Below are positions 47,845-57,770 of a stretch of 64,000 nt of DNA, piece after piece. The position numbers and the translations under genes are program-made. Numbering within the stretch: position 1 is the first letter of the stretch; every line of letters starts with the position of its first letter. This stretch comes from JADLGL01 sp963823045 (lineage in GTDB: Bacteria; Pseudomonadota; Alphaproteobacteria; Rhizobiales; Kaistiaceae), in the NCBI GenBank assembly GCA_963823045.1, contig CAWGKA010000012.1:434001-498000 (forward strand), in the 5' to 3' direction. Below the pieces are notes generated by a model. That model searched no databases, was not told the DNA's origin, and saw only the letters and a list, made by a program, of their open reading frames with translations.

Positions 47845-49143
47845 ATGTCGAATGTCGTCGTCGTCGGATCGCAATGGGGCGACGAGGGCAAAGGCAAGAT
47901 CGTCGACTGGCTGTCCGAAAGGGCCGAAGTCGTCGTCCGCTTCCAGGGCGGGCACAATGCCGGGCACACGCTGGTGATCGATGGCACGAGCTTCAAGCTG
48001 AGCCTTCTGCCATCCGGCGTCGTCCGTGGAAAACTCTCCGTCATCGGCAATGGCGTTGTCATCGATCCGCATGCGCTGATCGCGGAGATCGACCGGCTCG
48101 CCCAGCAGGGGGTGGTCGTTACCCCCGAAACGCTCCGGATCGCCGACAATGCGCCGTTGATCCTGTCGTTGCACCGCGATCTCGATGCCATGCGCGAGAA
48201 TGCAGCCGCTAGGTCGGGCACGGCGATCGGGACGACGCAGCGCGGCATCGGACCGGCCTATGAGGACAAGGTTGGCCGTCGGGCAATCCGCGTCATGGAC
48301 CTCGCCAATCCGGATCAACTGCCGGCGAAGATTGATCGCCTGCTGACACATCACAATGCGTTGAGGGCGGGCCTTGGCCAGCCCTTGATCGCGCCCAACA
48401 GCATTCTCGACGAACTAAATGCGGTTGGCCCCCGCGTCGTGCCCTTCATCGAGCCTGTGTGGCGGCTGATGGAGACGCAACGCCGGGCCGGCAAGCGCAT
48501 CCTCTTTGAGGGCGCGCAGGGCGGACTGCTCGATATCGACCATGGCACCTACCCCTTCGTGACGTCGTCCAACACGGTGGCGGGCGCCGCTGCCGGCGGC
48601 GTCGGGATCGGCCCGTCCTCGCTCGGCTACGTCCTGGGGATCGCCAAGGCCTACACCACGCGGGTTGGCGAGGGACCGTTCCCGACGGAGCAGCAGAACG
48701 AGATCGGCGACCTCCTCGGCACGCGCGGGGCGGAGTTCGGCACGGTCACCGGGCGCAAGCGCCGCTGCGGCTGGTTCGACGCGGTCCTCGTCAGGCAGAT
48801 GGTACAGATCATGGGCATTGACGGTATTGCCCTAACCAAGCTCGATGTTCTTGATGGTCTGGACGAAATTCAGATTTGCGTTGCATATCGACTCGATGAT
48901 CGGCAATTGAATTACTTTCCGAGCGATCCGGCTGCCCAGGCGCGGCTGGTCCCGGTATATGAGACGATGGAGGGCTGGCGGAGCACGACGAGGGGGGCGC
49001 GGCGCTGGGCCGATTTGCCGGCTCAGGCAGTAAAATACGTCCGACATGTGGAAGAGCTGATCGGTGCCCCTGTCGCCTTGTTGTCAACAAGCCCTGAGCG
49101 GGACGATACGGTTTTGGTCCAGGATCCGTTCGAGGATCGTTGA
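47845..49143 (+). CDS. purA: Adenylosuccinate synthetase
   Basis: PurA condenses IMP and aspartate using GTP in AMP synthesis. The 432-residue enzyme starts MSNVVVVGSQWGDEGKGKIV, with the GTP P-loop GDEGKGK, then QGGHNAGHTLVIDG, GTTQRGIGPAYEDKVGRRAI, FEGAQGGLLDIDHGTYPFVT (substrate loop) and TGRKRRCGWFDAV. No frameshift. A strong hairpin lies upstream. The next gene, a membrane protein, is 36 bases downstream, a linkage known in Hyphomicrobiales. Confidence 0.97.
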   Translation: MSNVVVVGSQWGDEGKGKIVDWLSERAEVVVRFQGGHNAGHTLVIDGTSFKLSLLPSGVVRGKLSVIGNGVVIDPHALIAEIDRLAQQGVVVTPETLRIADNAPLILSLHRDLDAMRENAAARSGTAIGTTQRGIGPAYEDKVGRRAIRVMDLANPDQLPAKIDRLLTHHNALRAGLGQPLIAPNSILDELNAVGPRVVPFIEPVWRLMETQRRAGKRILFEGAQGGLLDIDHGTYPFVTSSNTVAGAAAGGVGIGPSSLGYVLGIAKAYTTRVGEGPFPTEQQNEIGDLLGTRGAEFGTVTGRKRRCGWFDAVLVRQMVQIMGIDGIALTKLDVLDGLDEIQICVAYRLDDRQLNYFPSDPAAQARLVPVYETMEGWRSTTRGARRWADLPAQAVKYVRHVEELIGAPVALLSTSPERDDTVLVQDPFEDR

Positions 49144-49179
49144 GTAGCTGCCTTCCGGCAGCGGAGTGGGGTGGTTGGA

Positions 49180-50610
<1,431 letters not shown>

Positions 50611-50613
50611 CCG

Positions 50614-51234
50614 CTAGACGGCGCGCCGCATCACGGTGCGCCGGCTGCCGGCAGCGCCAATCGGTTCGAATCCAGCTGCCGCGAAGGTGGGAACCAGGCC
50701 CATAAAGCGGTAGCTCGTTGCGTCCTGCGCAACGGGATATGCCTCGACGACAGTGGCGCCGTTCGCCTGTGCATGGGCGACGGCAGCATTGATCAGCTGT
50801 CGCGTGAGACCGCGGCCACGCCAGCGTCTGACGATGAAGAAGCAAGCGATCGACCAGACCTTTGTTGGCTCTTCGGCGAAGTCCTTGGGGCCGCCCAGGT
50901 ATCGATAGGTCGCTCGCGGAGCGATCGAACACCAGGCGATCGGTTCGTCGTCGGCATAGCCGAGGATGCCGACCGACATGTCGGCATCGATCCGGCGCTG
51001 CATCGCCGCGTGGCGGAGTTCGCTGGTCTTGGCGCGACCCGAAATTGCCTTCTCGCCGGCTGCGGCCGAGAAGGCCTTGCGTTCGTCCGGCGTGCCTCGC
51101 CAAGCCATGCACCAGCAGTTCTTCGGTGAGCCGGGCGATTGGAAAAGGCGTTCGAAGTCAGGCCAGGTGGTACGTGTCACCGGGCGGAAATCGAGCGGCG
51201 TTTGCGGATTTGCGTTGCGTTTGTGACCGGGCAT
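50614..51234 (-). CDS. GNAT-family N-acetyltransferase
   Basis: The 206-residue protein reads MPGHKRNANPQTPLDFRPVT, then CWCMAWRGTPDERKAFSAAA, VGILGYADDEPIAWCSIAPR, and the acetyl-CoA-binding segment ACFFIVRRWRGRGLTRQLIN (R/QxxGxG/A motif), ending SYRFMGLVPTFAAAGFEPIG. The substrate is unknown. The frame stays open into rpoH only because of the rpoH frameshift; the correct ATG at 51234 has its own conserved start. It lies 72 bases downstream of rpoH. Confidence 0.85.
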   Translation of the reverse strand: MPGHKRNANPQTPLDFRPVTRTTWPDFERLFQSPGSPKNCWCMAWRGTPDERKAFSAAAGEKAISGRAKTSELRHAAMQRRIDADMSVGILGYADDEPIAWCSIAPRATYRYLGGPKDFAEEPTKVWSIACFFIVRRWRGRGLTRQLINAAVAHAQANGATVVEAYPVAQDATSYRFMGLVPTFAAAGFEPIGAAGSRRTVMRRAV

Positions 51235-51305
51235 CCCCGTCCTCGGATAGGGGTTTGGGTCAACGAAAAGGGGCGCCGAAGCGCCCCTTGCAGAATGCAG
51301 CCGAT

Positions 51306-52212
51306 TTAAGCCGGCAACTGTTCGCGGGCCGGGCGCTCCAGTTCCAGGGCCCCCTTCTTCACCGCTTCCTGCACCTTCTCGAAGGCGCGGACTTCGATCT
51401 GGCGGACGCGCTCGCGGCTGACGCCGAACTCGCCGGAAAGCTCTTCCAGCGTGATCGGATCTTCGGCGAGGCGGCGTGCCTCGAAGATGCGGCGTTCGCG
51501 GTCGTTCAGAACCTCCATCGCCTCGACCAGGAGATGATGGCGGTTGCTGGCCTCCTCCTGCTCGGCAAGGAGTTCTTCCTGGCTCTCCGAATTCGTCGGC
51601 GAGCCAGTCCTGCCACTCGCCGCCTTCCGACTCGGCGCGGATCGGTGCGTTCAGCGAAGTATCACCGCCGAGGCGGCGGTTCATCGAAACGACCTCTTCC
51701 TCGCTGACGCCGAGGCGGGTGGCGATCTCCGTCACCTGTTCCGGCTTCAGGTCGCCTTCGTCGAGGGCCTGGATCTGTCCCTTGACCTTGCGGAGATTGA
51801 AGAACAGCCGCTTCTGATTGGCGGTCGTTCCCATCTTCACCAGGCTCCAGGAGCGTAGGATGTATTCCTGGATCGCGGCCTTGATCCACCACATGGCGTA
51901 GGTCGCGAGGCGGAAGCCGCGCTCGGGCTCGAAGCGCTTGACGGCCTGCATCAGGCCGACATTGCCCTCCGAAATGACTTCGCCGATCGGCAGACCATAG
52001 CCGCGGTAGCCCATGGCGATCTTCGCCACGAGGCGCAAATGGCTGGTCACCAGCCTGTGCGCGGCGTCGCGATCCTCGTGCTCCTTGTACCGCTTGGCGA
52101 GCATGTACTCTTCCTGCGGCTGAAGCATGGGAAAGCGCCGGATCTCTTCGAGATACCGGGTCAGGCCGGTTTCGCCGGCTGCGATCGCGGGGAGTGTTGC
52201 TGCTTGGGCCAT
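51306..52212 (-). CDS. rpoH: RNA polymerase heat-shock sigma factor RpoH, frameshifted
   Basis: RpoH directs heat-shock and envelope-stress genes. The start MAQAATLPAIAAGETGLTRY is followed by region 2 (AMGYRGYGLPIGEVISEGNV and GLMQAVKRFEPERGFRLATY), the RpoH box NQKRLFFNLRKVKGQIQALD, and region 3. One inserted T at ~51592 shifts to region 4, EAMEVLNDRERRIFEARRLA, and the helix-turn-helix LEELSGEFGVSRERVRQIEV. The span is 907 bases (3n+1), ~302 residues. The leader carries a hairpin just upstream of the ribosome-binding site. Confidence 0.96.
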
Positions 52213-52548
52213 ATCGGCACCTCTTTTGTCCTGACGCGATAACGCGCGGTCAGGCGCTAAAGTTCATGGTTGAAGGAGATTCTCGCACAATTCTGGCAGG
52301 AGCGCGGCCAGAATCCGTGGCAGCGTTTTTCAATTCTTCGCTGAAGGCGGTAAAAATCACATGCCGCTCCCCAGCTTTCGGCAATCATTGATCACGTCGC
52401 TATGTGGTGGTCCGCTCCATTTTGCACAAGAGTGCGGTCGCTTCGGTCCCTTCGCTCGTCCTCCAGGTGACCCTTTGTTGAGGCCGCGGTCCCTCAAAGC
52501 GACCGGGCGGGGCGCCTGTCGACGTCGATCAAATCGACGTGTGGAGGG
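52213..52548. other. rpoH leader and promoter region
   Basis: About 336 bases with no gene. It contains the GAGGTG ribosome-binding site for rpoH, an imperfect hairpin at 52230-52254 immediately before it, and at 52522-52540 an 8-bp palindrome (ACGTCGAT/ATCGACGT) just past the stop of the first small lipoprotein gene. No promoter could be assigned with confidence. Confidence 0.5.
52230..52254 (-). promoter_or_regulatory. Hairpin in the rpoH mRNA leader
   Basis: CCTGACGCG and CGCGGTCAGG pair with a one-base bulge, directly 5' of the GAGGTG ribosome-binding site. It could act as a translational or thermosensing element, but this is unproven. Confidence 0.35.
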
Positions 52549-52956
52549 CTACTGATATTGCAGGCCCGTCACCTGAAGAATGTCGTTCGCGCCGAACCCG
52601 GTCGCGCTTACCTGCAGGGTGGAGGGATTGAGGACAATCGAGGTCGCGGGCGGGCTGCCAGTATAAAGTGTGATGGTATCGCCCTGAACGACCGCCGACC
52701 ACTGAACAACCTGGTTAGTTGCTGGGTGGGGACCTGACCAAGTCGTTGCGTTGATCTTCGTATAGGTCCCCACAAGATAGCCGTACGCACCTTCGGTCAT
52801 CGTGAAGCTGCTCAGCGTCGAGGCATTGTTCACCTGGACGGTGGTTTGAACGGCGGCCGGTGTGGGCGTTGCCGGCGCGAAGACATTGATGGGCGCGCAG
52901 CCGGCGGCGACAACGGCCACAGACACGACAACCAAGGCTACTGCTGAACGGTTCAT
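52549..52956 (-). CDS. Small lipoprotein, first of three between rpoH and rluD
   Basis: The 135-residue protein starts MNRSAVALVVVSVAVVAAGC, with lipidated Cys20. The mature part is Thr/Val/Pro-rich, then beta-strand-like: NNASTLSSFTMTEGAYGYLV, ATNQVVQWSAVVQGDTITLY and LNPSTLQVSATGFGANDILQ. It has no internal cysteines, unlike its two neighbours. No family was recognised. The signal length, lipobox position and general size match the following two, which suggests a shared transport route and perhaps a common origin. Confidence 0.65.
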   Translation of the reverse strand: MNRSAVALVVVSVAVVAAGCAPINVFAPATPTPAAVQTTVQVNNASTLSSFTMTEGAYGYLVGTYTKINATTWSGPHPATNQVVQWSAVVQGDTITLYTGSPPATSIVLNPSTLQVSATGFGANDILQVTGLQYQ

Positions 52957-53026
52957 GTTCGCTCCAATCAGGTTGTTGGCTCAGCCCAAAGACGCCAAGC
53001 CCCGGCTTGCGTGCCAGGTGCTTCAG

Positions 53027-53353
53027 CTATCCAAGACCGCTGAAGGCGCAATTTTGCGTCGTGCCGTCTGCCTTGGTCCAAAGAACGGCGTGATAGTCGC
53101 CGGAGAATCGCACCGATTGGCCGCCGCCTGCATAGTAAATCGGGCCGCCGGCCATCGGTGTTTGCGTGTTGGCGATATAGACGCTGATGTTCACGCCGTC
53201 GTGCCCCTCGATGGTCATCGCACCGCCGGGGCAAGCAAAGCTGGCCAGGGTTGTGAAACCGGTTGGCTGCGGGCCGGAAAGACTTGCCGGCACGCAGCCG
53301 GCCGCCGCGATGGCGACCAAGCCAACAATCGAAGCTGGGAGAAGTCGGTTCAT
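53027..53353 (-). CDS. Small MliC-like lipoprotein
   Basis: Starting MNRLLPASIVGLVAIAAAGC, with lipidated Cys20, the 108-residue protein has a mature segment FACPGGAMTIEGHDGVNISV, then YYAGGGQSVRFSGDYHAVLW, ending TKADGTTQNCAFSGLG. Two Cys (ACPGG and QNCAF) are placed as in MliC/PliC lysozyme-inhibitor domains, which also carry an SG-Y-xxLW-type strand. This resemblance is by eye only. The protein aligns with its neighbour at 53414-53722 (ANTxxxxGGP, then S-x3-FS-x-D, then W). Confidence 0.65.
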   Translation of the reverse strand: MNRLLPASIVGLVAIAAAGCVPASLSGPQPTGFTTLASFACPGGAMTIEGHDGVNISVYIANTQTPMAGGPIYYAGGGQSVRFSGDYHAVLWTKADGTTQNCAFSGLG

Positions 53354-53413
53354 GAAATGCCTCATCCCTGTTGAGGGCGGTCGCCGGGCCGCCGCGGCTC
53401 CCCGCGCCGTGAT

Positions 53414-53722
53414 CTAGGCGCGGTAGCAGGTTTCCTGTTCACCCAGGCCGGCCCAGACGACGCTGCTGAAATCCGAAGAGAAGGTGAGCGATTCTTCCTC
53501 GCCATAGAAGGCGTAGGGCCCGCCGCTGTAGGTGTTGGCCGTGCCGCCGCTATAGGCGGTGGCGGTGCCGTTCCCCACAACGACCGTCATGGTTCCGTAG
53601 CTGCAGGCGTAGTTGTAGCTGGCTCCGGCCGGAGGCGCGCTGGTGGTGGTCACGGTGGGGACGCAGCCTGCGGCCGCAAGGCAGCCGGCCACGATCATCG
53701 ATGTCAGTGCAAGGTTATTCAT
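53414..53722 (-). CDS. Small MliC-like lipoprotein (paralogue)
   Basis: MNNLALTSMIVAGCLAAAGC again places the lipidated Cys at position 20. The mature 82 residues include YNYACSYGTMTVVVGNGTAT, ANTYSGGPYAFYGEEESLTF and SSDFSSVVWAGLGEQETC. The cysteine pair and spacing match the preceding lipoprotein, so the two are probably tandem duplicates. Predicted location is the periplasmic face of the outer membrane. A role as a lysozyme inhibitor is a hypothesis from the fold-like pattern. Confidence 0.65.
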   Translation of the reverse strand: MNNLALTSMIVAGCLAAAGCVPTVTTTSAPPAGASYNYACSYGTMTVVVGNGTATAYSGGTANTYSGGPYAFYGEEESLTFSSDFSSVVWAGLGEQETCYRA

Positions 53723-53869
53723 GGGTCGCCTCCTCAACATTGCGTTGGCGAAGCCCGCACCTTGAGGCGCCGACCAGCCCGTGCTTACGGCTGCGGAATG
53801 CTAGCAGCCGAGGTGCGCGGCGGGAACCGCGCCGCCCGCCCAAATATCCGGCACTGTGGACGGCGCTCC

Positions 53870-54880
53870 TCAGATCGCCTCAAGGGCGGCGACAAGCGCC
53901 GCCATATCGGCGGGGAGATCGGCTTCGAACCGCAACGCCTTGCCGGTGCGGGGATGCTCGAAGCCTAGCACGGCGGCGTGCAGGGCCTGCCGCGGAAAGG
54001 CGCGGACCAAGCCCTGCGCCGGCTCGGGCAGCTTCGCCGCCTTGGTGGCCATGCCGGCGCCATAGCTATGATCGCCGATGACCGGATGACCGATCGAGGC
54101 GAGATGGACACGAATCTGATGTGTCCGTCCGGTCTCGAGCCGGAGGGCGAGGAGGGAGGCGACCGGCTTGTCGCGCGGGCCGAAGGTCTCAAGGACACGA
54201 AAATGGGTCACCGCGCTTCGGCCGCGGCCGGGTGTTATGGCCATCTTCTGCCGATTGGCCGGGGAACGTCCGATGTCGCCTTCGATCTCGCCCTTGCTGC
54301 GGTTCGGAATGCCCCAGACGAGGGCGCGATATTCGCGCTCGAGGACGCCGTCGCGGCCATGGGCGGCGAACTGTTCGGCGAGCCCGGCATGGGCGCGGTC
54401 GTTCTTGGCGACGACGAGAAGGCCGGTGGTGTCCTTGTCGAGGCGATGGACGATGCCGGGTCGCTTGACGCCGCCAATGCCTGAAAGGCTATCGCTGCAA
54501 TGGGCGATGAGGGCGTTGACGAGCGTACCGCCGGCGTGTCCCGGGGCCGGGTGGACGACGAGGCCGGCCGGCTTGTCGATGACGATGAGGTCGTCATCCT
54601 CATAGACGACGGAGAGCGGAATATCCTCGCCCTGAGGTTCGGCCGGTTCCGGTGGCGGCAGCGTCACCTTCACGCGGTCCCCGGCGTTGACCGGGTGTTT
54701 GGGCTCTACTACCGTCGCGCCGCCGATCGCGACATGTCCCTCAAGGATCAGGGCCTTAGCGCGGCTGCGGCTGAGTTCGGTCACGGCGCCGGCAAGAAAC
54801 GCATCCACACGCATGCCGGCGTTTTCCGGCGACACGGCCACTTCCTCGATCTCAGGGCGATACTCGGAGTTCGCAGTCAT
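53870..54880 (-). CDS. rluD: RluA/RluD-family 23S rRNA pseudouridine synthase
   Basis: The 336-residue enzyme has an N-terminal S4 domain (VDAFLAGAVTELSRSRAKAL) and a catalytic domain with LIVIDKPAGLVVHPAPGHAG and the active-site GIVHRLDKDTTGLLVVAKND (catalytic Asp in HRLD). Further motifs are REYRALVWG and LRLETGRTHQIRVHLASIGH. It most likely modifies 23S rRNA helix 69. Its ATG and that of the divergent gene share the CATG at 54878-54881. In relatives rpoH lies close downstream, but here three lipoprotein genes intervene. Confidence 0.94.
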   Translation of the reverse strand: MTANSEYRPEIEEVAVSPENAGMRVDAFLAGAVTELSRSRAKALILEGHVAIGGATVVEPKHPVNAGDRVKVTLPPPEPAEPQGEDIPLSVVYEDDDLIVIDKPAGLVVHPAPGHAGGTLVNALIAHCSDSLSGIGGVKRPGIVHRLDKDTTGLLVVAKNDRAHAGLAEQFAAHGRDGVLEREYRALVWGIPNRSKGEIEGDIGRSPANRQKMAITPGRGRSAVTHFRVLETFGPRDKPVASLLALRLETGRTHQIRVHLASIGHPVIGDHSYGAGMATKAAKLPEPAQGLVRAFPRQALHAAVLGFEHPRTGKALRFEADLPADMAALVAALEAI

Positions 54881-55271
54881 GGCTTCCAATTCCGGCGTCG
54901 AAGCGGAGCAGCCCCTCGATCCTAGGCTCATCCGCCTTCAGAAGCGTCTCCGCCTGATGATGATGATCGGGCTGGGGACGCTCGGCGTCGGCGTCGTCGC
55001 GGTGCTGATTGCCATCATCTACCGCTTTGCCCTCTCCGATTCGAGCAAAGAACAGATCGACAATGCAAATGCGCTGCTGGCGCCGCCGGTGACCGTCACG
55101 GGCGAGATCACCGCCGAGGCCGTCGGCCTGACGCCGGGCGCCGAACTCGTGCAGCAGACCCTCGACGGCAACCAGCTTGCGCTGACCTTCCGTGACGGCA
55201 CGGATCTCGTCACCGTCATCGTCGATACGACGACGGGAGAAGTGACCAGCCGCTTCCGCATGACCGAGTGA
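54879..55271 (+). CDS. DUF6476-like single-pass membrane protein
   Basis: The 130-residue protein reads MASNSGVEAEQPLDPRLIRL, then one membrane helix MMMIGLGTLGVGVVAVLIAI, and a periplasmic domain VTVTGEITAEAVGLTPGAEL and LTFRDGTDLVTVIVDTTTGE. The arrangement divergent from an RluA-type gene matches DUF6476 proteins of Hyphomicrobiales; that family name is from memory of context and is not certain. Function is unknown. Confidence 0.7.
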   Translation: MASNSGVEAEQPLDPRLIRLQKRLRLMMMIGLGTLGVGVVAVLIAIIYRFALSDSSKEQIDNANALLAPPVTVTGEITAEAVGLTPGAELVQQTLDGNQLALTFRDGTDLVTVIVDTTTGEVTSRFRMTE

Positions 55272-55343
55272 TCTGGTCCGCTCCTTCGCCTTGTCAAGGC
55301 GGGGGCGCGAGGCTATATCCAGCCATTGCGCCCAATCGCGCCC

Positions 55344-55418
55344 GCTCCCTTCGTCTAGCGGTCAGGACGCTGCCCTCTCACGGCAGAAACACCGGTTCGA
55401 TTCCGGTAGGGAGTGCCA
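55344..55418 (+). tRNA. tRNA-Glu (anticodon CTC)
   Basis: The 75-nt cloverleaf has acceptor GCTCCCT pairing with AGGGAGT (a G-U first pair), D-arm GTCTAGCGGTCAGGAC, anticodon stem CTGCC/GGCAG around loop CTCTCAC (anticodon CTC, reading GAG), T-arm ACCGG TTCGATT CCGGT and an encoded CCA end. No integrase or att-like duplication is next to it. Confidence 0.96.
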
Positions 55419-55462
55419 AATTCAGGCGGGAGCGAGAAGGATAGGATTCTCGCGGAGGTCCT

Positions 55463-56191
55463 ATGCCCCGATTTGCCCCCGCACTCCTACTCGCCCTCGC
55501 TTTGGCACTTTCGATTCCGCTCTCGGCTCGCGCGGGCGACCTGATCGAGCCGCACATGCGGATCACGCCGGGCGGACCAGGCGCACCGCAAGTGGCGCTG
55601 ACGCTTGATGCCTGTTCCGGCGGCGTCGACATGCGCATCATCAGCGCGCTGATCGACAACCACATCAAAGCGACATTGTTCATCACGGGGCGCTGGCTGG
55701 AGGCGAACCCCGAAGCAGCGGCACTGCTGCGCGCCCATGCGGACCTGTTCGAGTTCGAGGATCACGGAGCGCAGCATGTACCGGCGGTGATCGGCACGGA
55801 AAGGCCGTATAGTCTTGCCCCAGCCGGCACGCCCGAGGCTGTGATTGCGGAAGTTGTGGGCGGCGCGCGGGCCGTCCAAGCCGCGTTCGGCAGGGCAACC
55901 CGTTTCTACCGCGACGCGACCGCCCTCTATACCGCGGACGCCATCGCGCTGATCCAGGCTCAGGGCTTTATCATCGGTGGTTTCTCGCTCAATGGCGACT
56001 GGGGCGCCACGGCGACGGCGGAACAGGCTGAGCATAATTTGTCGACGGCGACGGACGGCGAAGTGATCATCGCCCACATGAACCAGCCCACCCGCGCCTC
56101 GGGCCCGGGCATCGTGGCCGGCGTTCTCGACTTGAAGGCGCGAGGCTTCACTTTCGTGCGGCTCGACGAGGCGGCGGTAGTCTTTCAATAG
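55463..56191 (+). CDS. Secreted polysaccharide-deacetylase-fold protein with variant metal motif
   Basis: The 242-residue protein has a signal peptide (MPRFAPALLLALALALSIPL, cleavage near SARA). The NodB-type fold is seen from VALTLDACSGGVDMRIISAL, KATLFITGRWLEANPEAAAL and FEFEDHGAQHVPAVIG. The canonical TFDDG is LDACSG here, losing the second Asp, a metal ligand in classic enzymes, while the HGAQH pair is kept. FYRDATALY replaces the usual RxPY motif. It may be a distinct secreted subfamily whose chemistry differs. It follows tRNA-Glu by 44 bases. Confidence 0.8.
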   Translation: MPRFAPALLLALALALSIPLSARAGDLIEPHMRITPGGPGAPQVALTLDACSGGVDMRIISALIDNHIKATLFITGRWLEANPEAAALLRAHADLFEFEDHGAQHVPAVIGTERPYSLAPAGTPEAVIAEVVGGARAVQAAFGRATRFYRDATALYTADAIALIQAQGFIIGGFSLNGDWGATATAEQAEHNLSTATDGEVIIAHMNQPTRASGPGIVAGVLDLKARGFTFVRLDEAAVVFQ

Positions 56192-56296
56192 CGGGCGAGA
56201 TCGCAGGTCTTCCCACCGTCCGCTGAAGCCACGCAGAGTGGTGGACCGGGCGGCAGGAGGGTTGCGACGGCAGCGTGCTCGCGTACAAGCGTGGCG

Positions 56297-57657
56297 ATGG
56301 CACTCCGACGTTCACTGAAGCGCCAAATCCAACAGCTGTCGCCTCTGCGTCGGCAACGACTGTGGCTGCGCGTGCTGATCGGCATGGGCCTCGGCATCGT
56401 CGTCGGCTTTCTGCTTGGGCCGAGCGTCGGCATCGTCGGTGCCCAGACGTCAACCCTTCTTGGTGACTGGCTGGCGCTTCCAGGGCGCCTGTTTCTCGTT
56501 TCGATCCAGTTCGTCGTCGTGCCTCTGGTCGTCGCCTCGGTGATCCGCGGTATCGCCGGCGGCCAGGCCGAGGCGGGCTTCGGCCGGCGTAGCTGGCTTA
56601 CGCTTCTGTTCTTCATGGGGACGACGCTGTTTGCCGCGATCGTCGGCCTTCTGCTTGCCGGCGTGATCGGTCCCGGCCGCCTTATCGACAGCACCGTCGT
56701 CAGCGAGGTCTTGGCAGGGGCCGATACGACGGCGGCCGCGACCACCGTCGACCTGCCGCAACTCGCCGATATTCCGAGCCTCATTCTCAGCCTGTTTCCC
56801 GACGACCCGCTGTCCTCCTTCGTGTCGGGCAACATGCTGCAGATCGTCATCGCCGCCGTCATTCTCGGCGTCGCCCTGGTGCAATTGCCGCAAGGCCCAG
56901 TCGCGGTCGTTGCTCGACCTGCTGGCATCGATCCAGGCCGTTTGCATGGTGATCGTCCGTTTCGTCCTGCAGTTCGCGCCGATCGCCGTGTTCGGACTGA
57001 TGGCGAGTATCGCGGCGCGTATCGGCCTGGCGGCACTGACGGGGACGGCGGCCTATCTCCTGACGGTCATCCTTGGCCTCGGCGATCCTCTTTGCCCTCT
57101 ATGCTCTGATCGCGATGATGGCGGGGAGGCGTCCGGCCGAGTTTGTCGGCAAGTGCCGCGACGTGATGCTGCTTGCCTTCTCGACGTCGAGTTCGGCGGC
57201 GGTCATGCCGCTGACCTTGACCACGGCTGAAAAGGGGCTCGGCATTTCGCCCGCGACCAGCCGTTTCGTCGTGCCCCTCGGCGCGACCATCAACATGGCC
57301 GGCACCGCGCTTTACCAGGCGGTGGCGACGCTCTTCCTTGCCCAGGTATTCGGTGTCGAGATCGGTCTTGCCGGGGCCGCGCTGGTGGTCGTCATGGCGA
57401 CGGGCTCTTCGATCGGTTCACCTGGAACGCCCGGCGTCGGCATTGTCATCCTGGCAACGATCCTTTCGGCAGTCGGTATTCCGGCGGCAGGGATTGCCAT
57501 TATCCTTGGCGTCGACCGCATACTCGATATGTGCCGGACTTCCGTGAACGTCTTTGGCGACCTCGTTGCCTGCGTCGTGGTCGATCGGGCGACCGAAAAG
57601 GAAACGCCGCCTAAGACCGATTTGGCGGCTGATGTTGAGCCGGCTCTGAATCCGTAG
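56297..57657 (+). CDS. Dicarboxylate/amino acid:cation symporter (SDF family), two frameshifts
   Basis: This multi-pass transporter is of the GltP/DctA type. It begins MALRRSLKRQIQQLSPLRRQ and shows RLWLRVLIGMGLGIVVGFLL and FLVSIQFVVVPLVVASVIRG. After one insertion near 56905 it gives LLDLLASIQAVCMVIVRFVL; after another near 57080 it gives LLAFSTSSSAAVMPLTLTTA (HP1 hairpin), VPLGATINMAGTALYQAVAT (TM7 NMDGT-like, here NMAGT) and MATGSSIGSPGTPGVGIVIL (HP2). The span is 1361 bases (3n+2), two insertions. NMAGT in place of NMDGT hints at unusual cation coupling. Confidence 0.9.
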
Positions 57658-57770
57658 TGGCGGAAGTCCGCCGTCATTCCGATCGGGCGGGCGCTATCCA
57701 CTTGGCCAACGCCATTTGACCATGCCGGCGTTCCTTGCTGAAAATGGGATTGTGCGGGGGAGGCGGCCAC

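Noticed and set aside
55344..55418. tRNA-Glu as an integration site for a mobile element
   Set aside because: No integrase, no repeat of the tRNA 3' end, and ordinary chromosomal genes on both sides.
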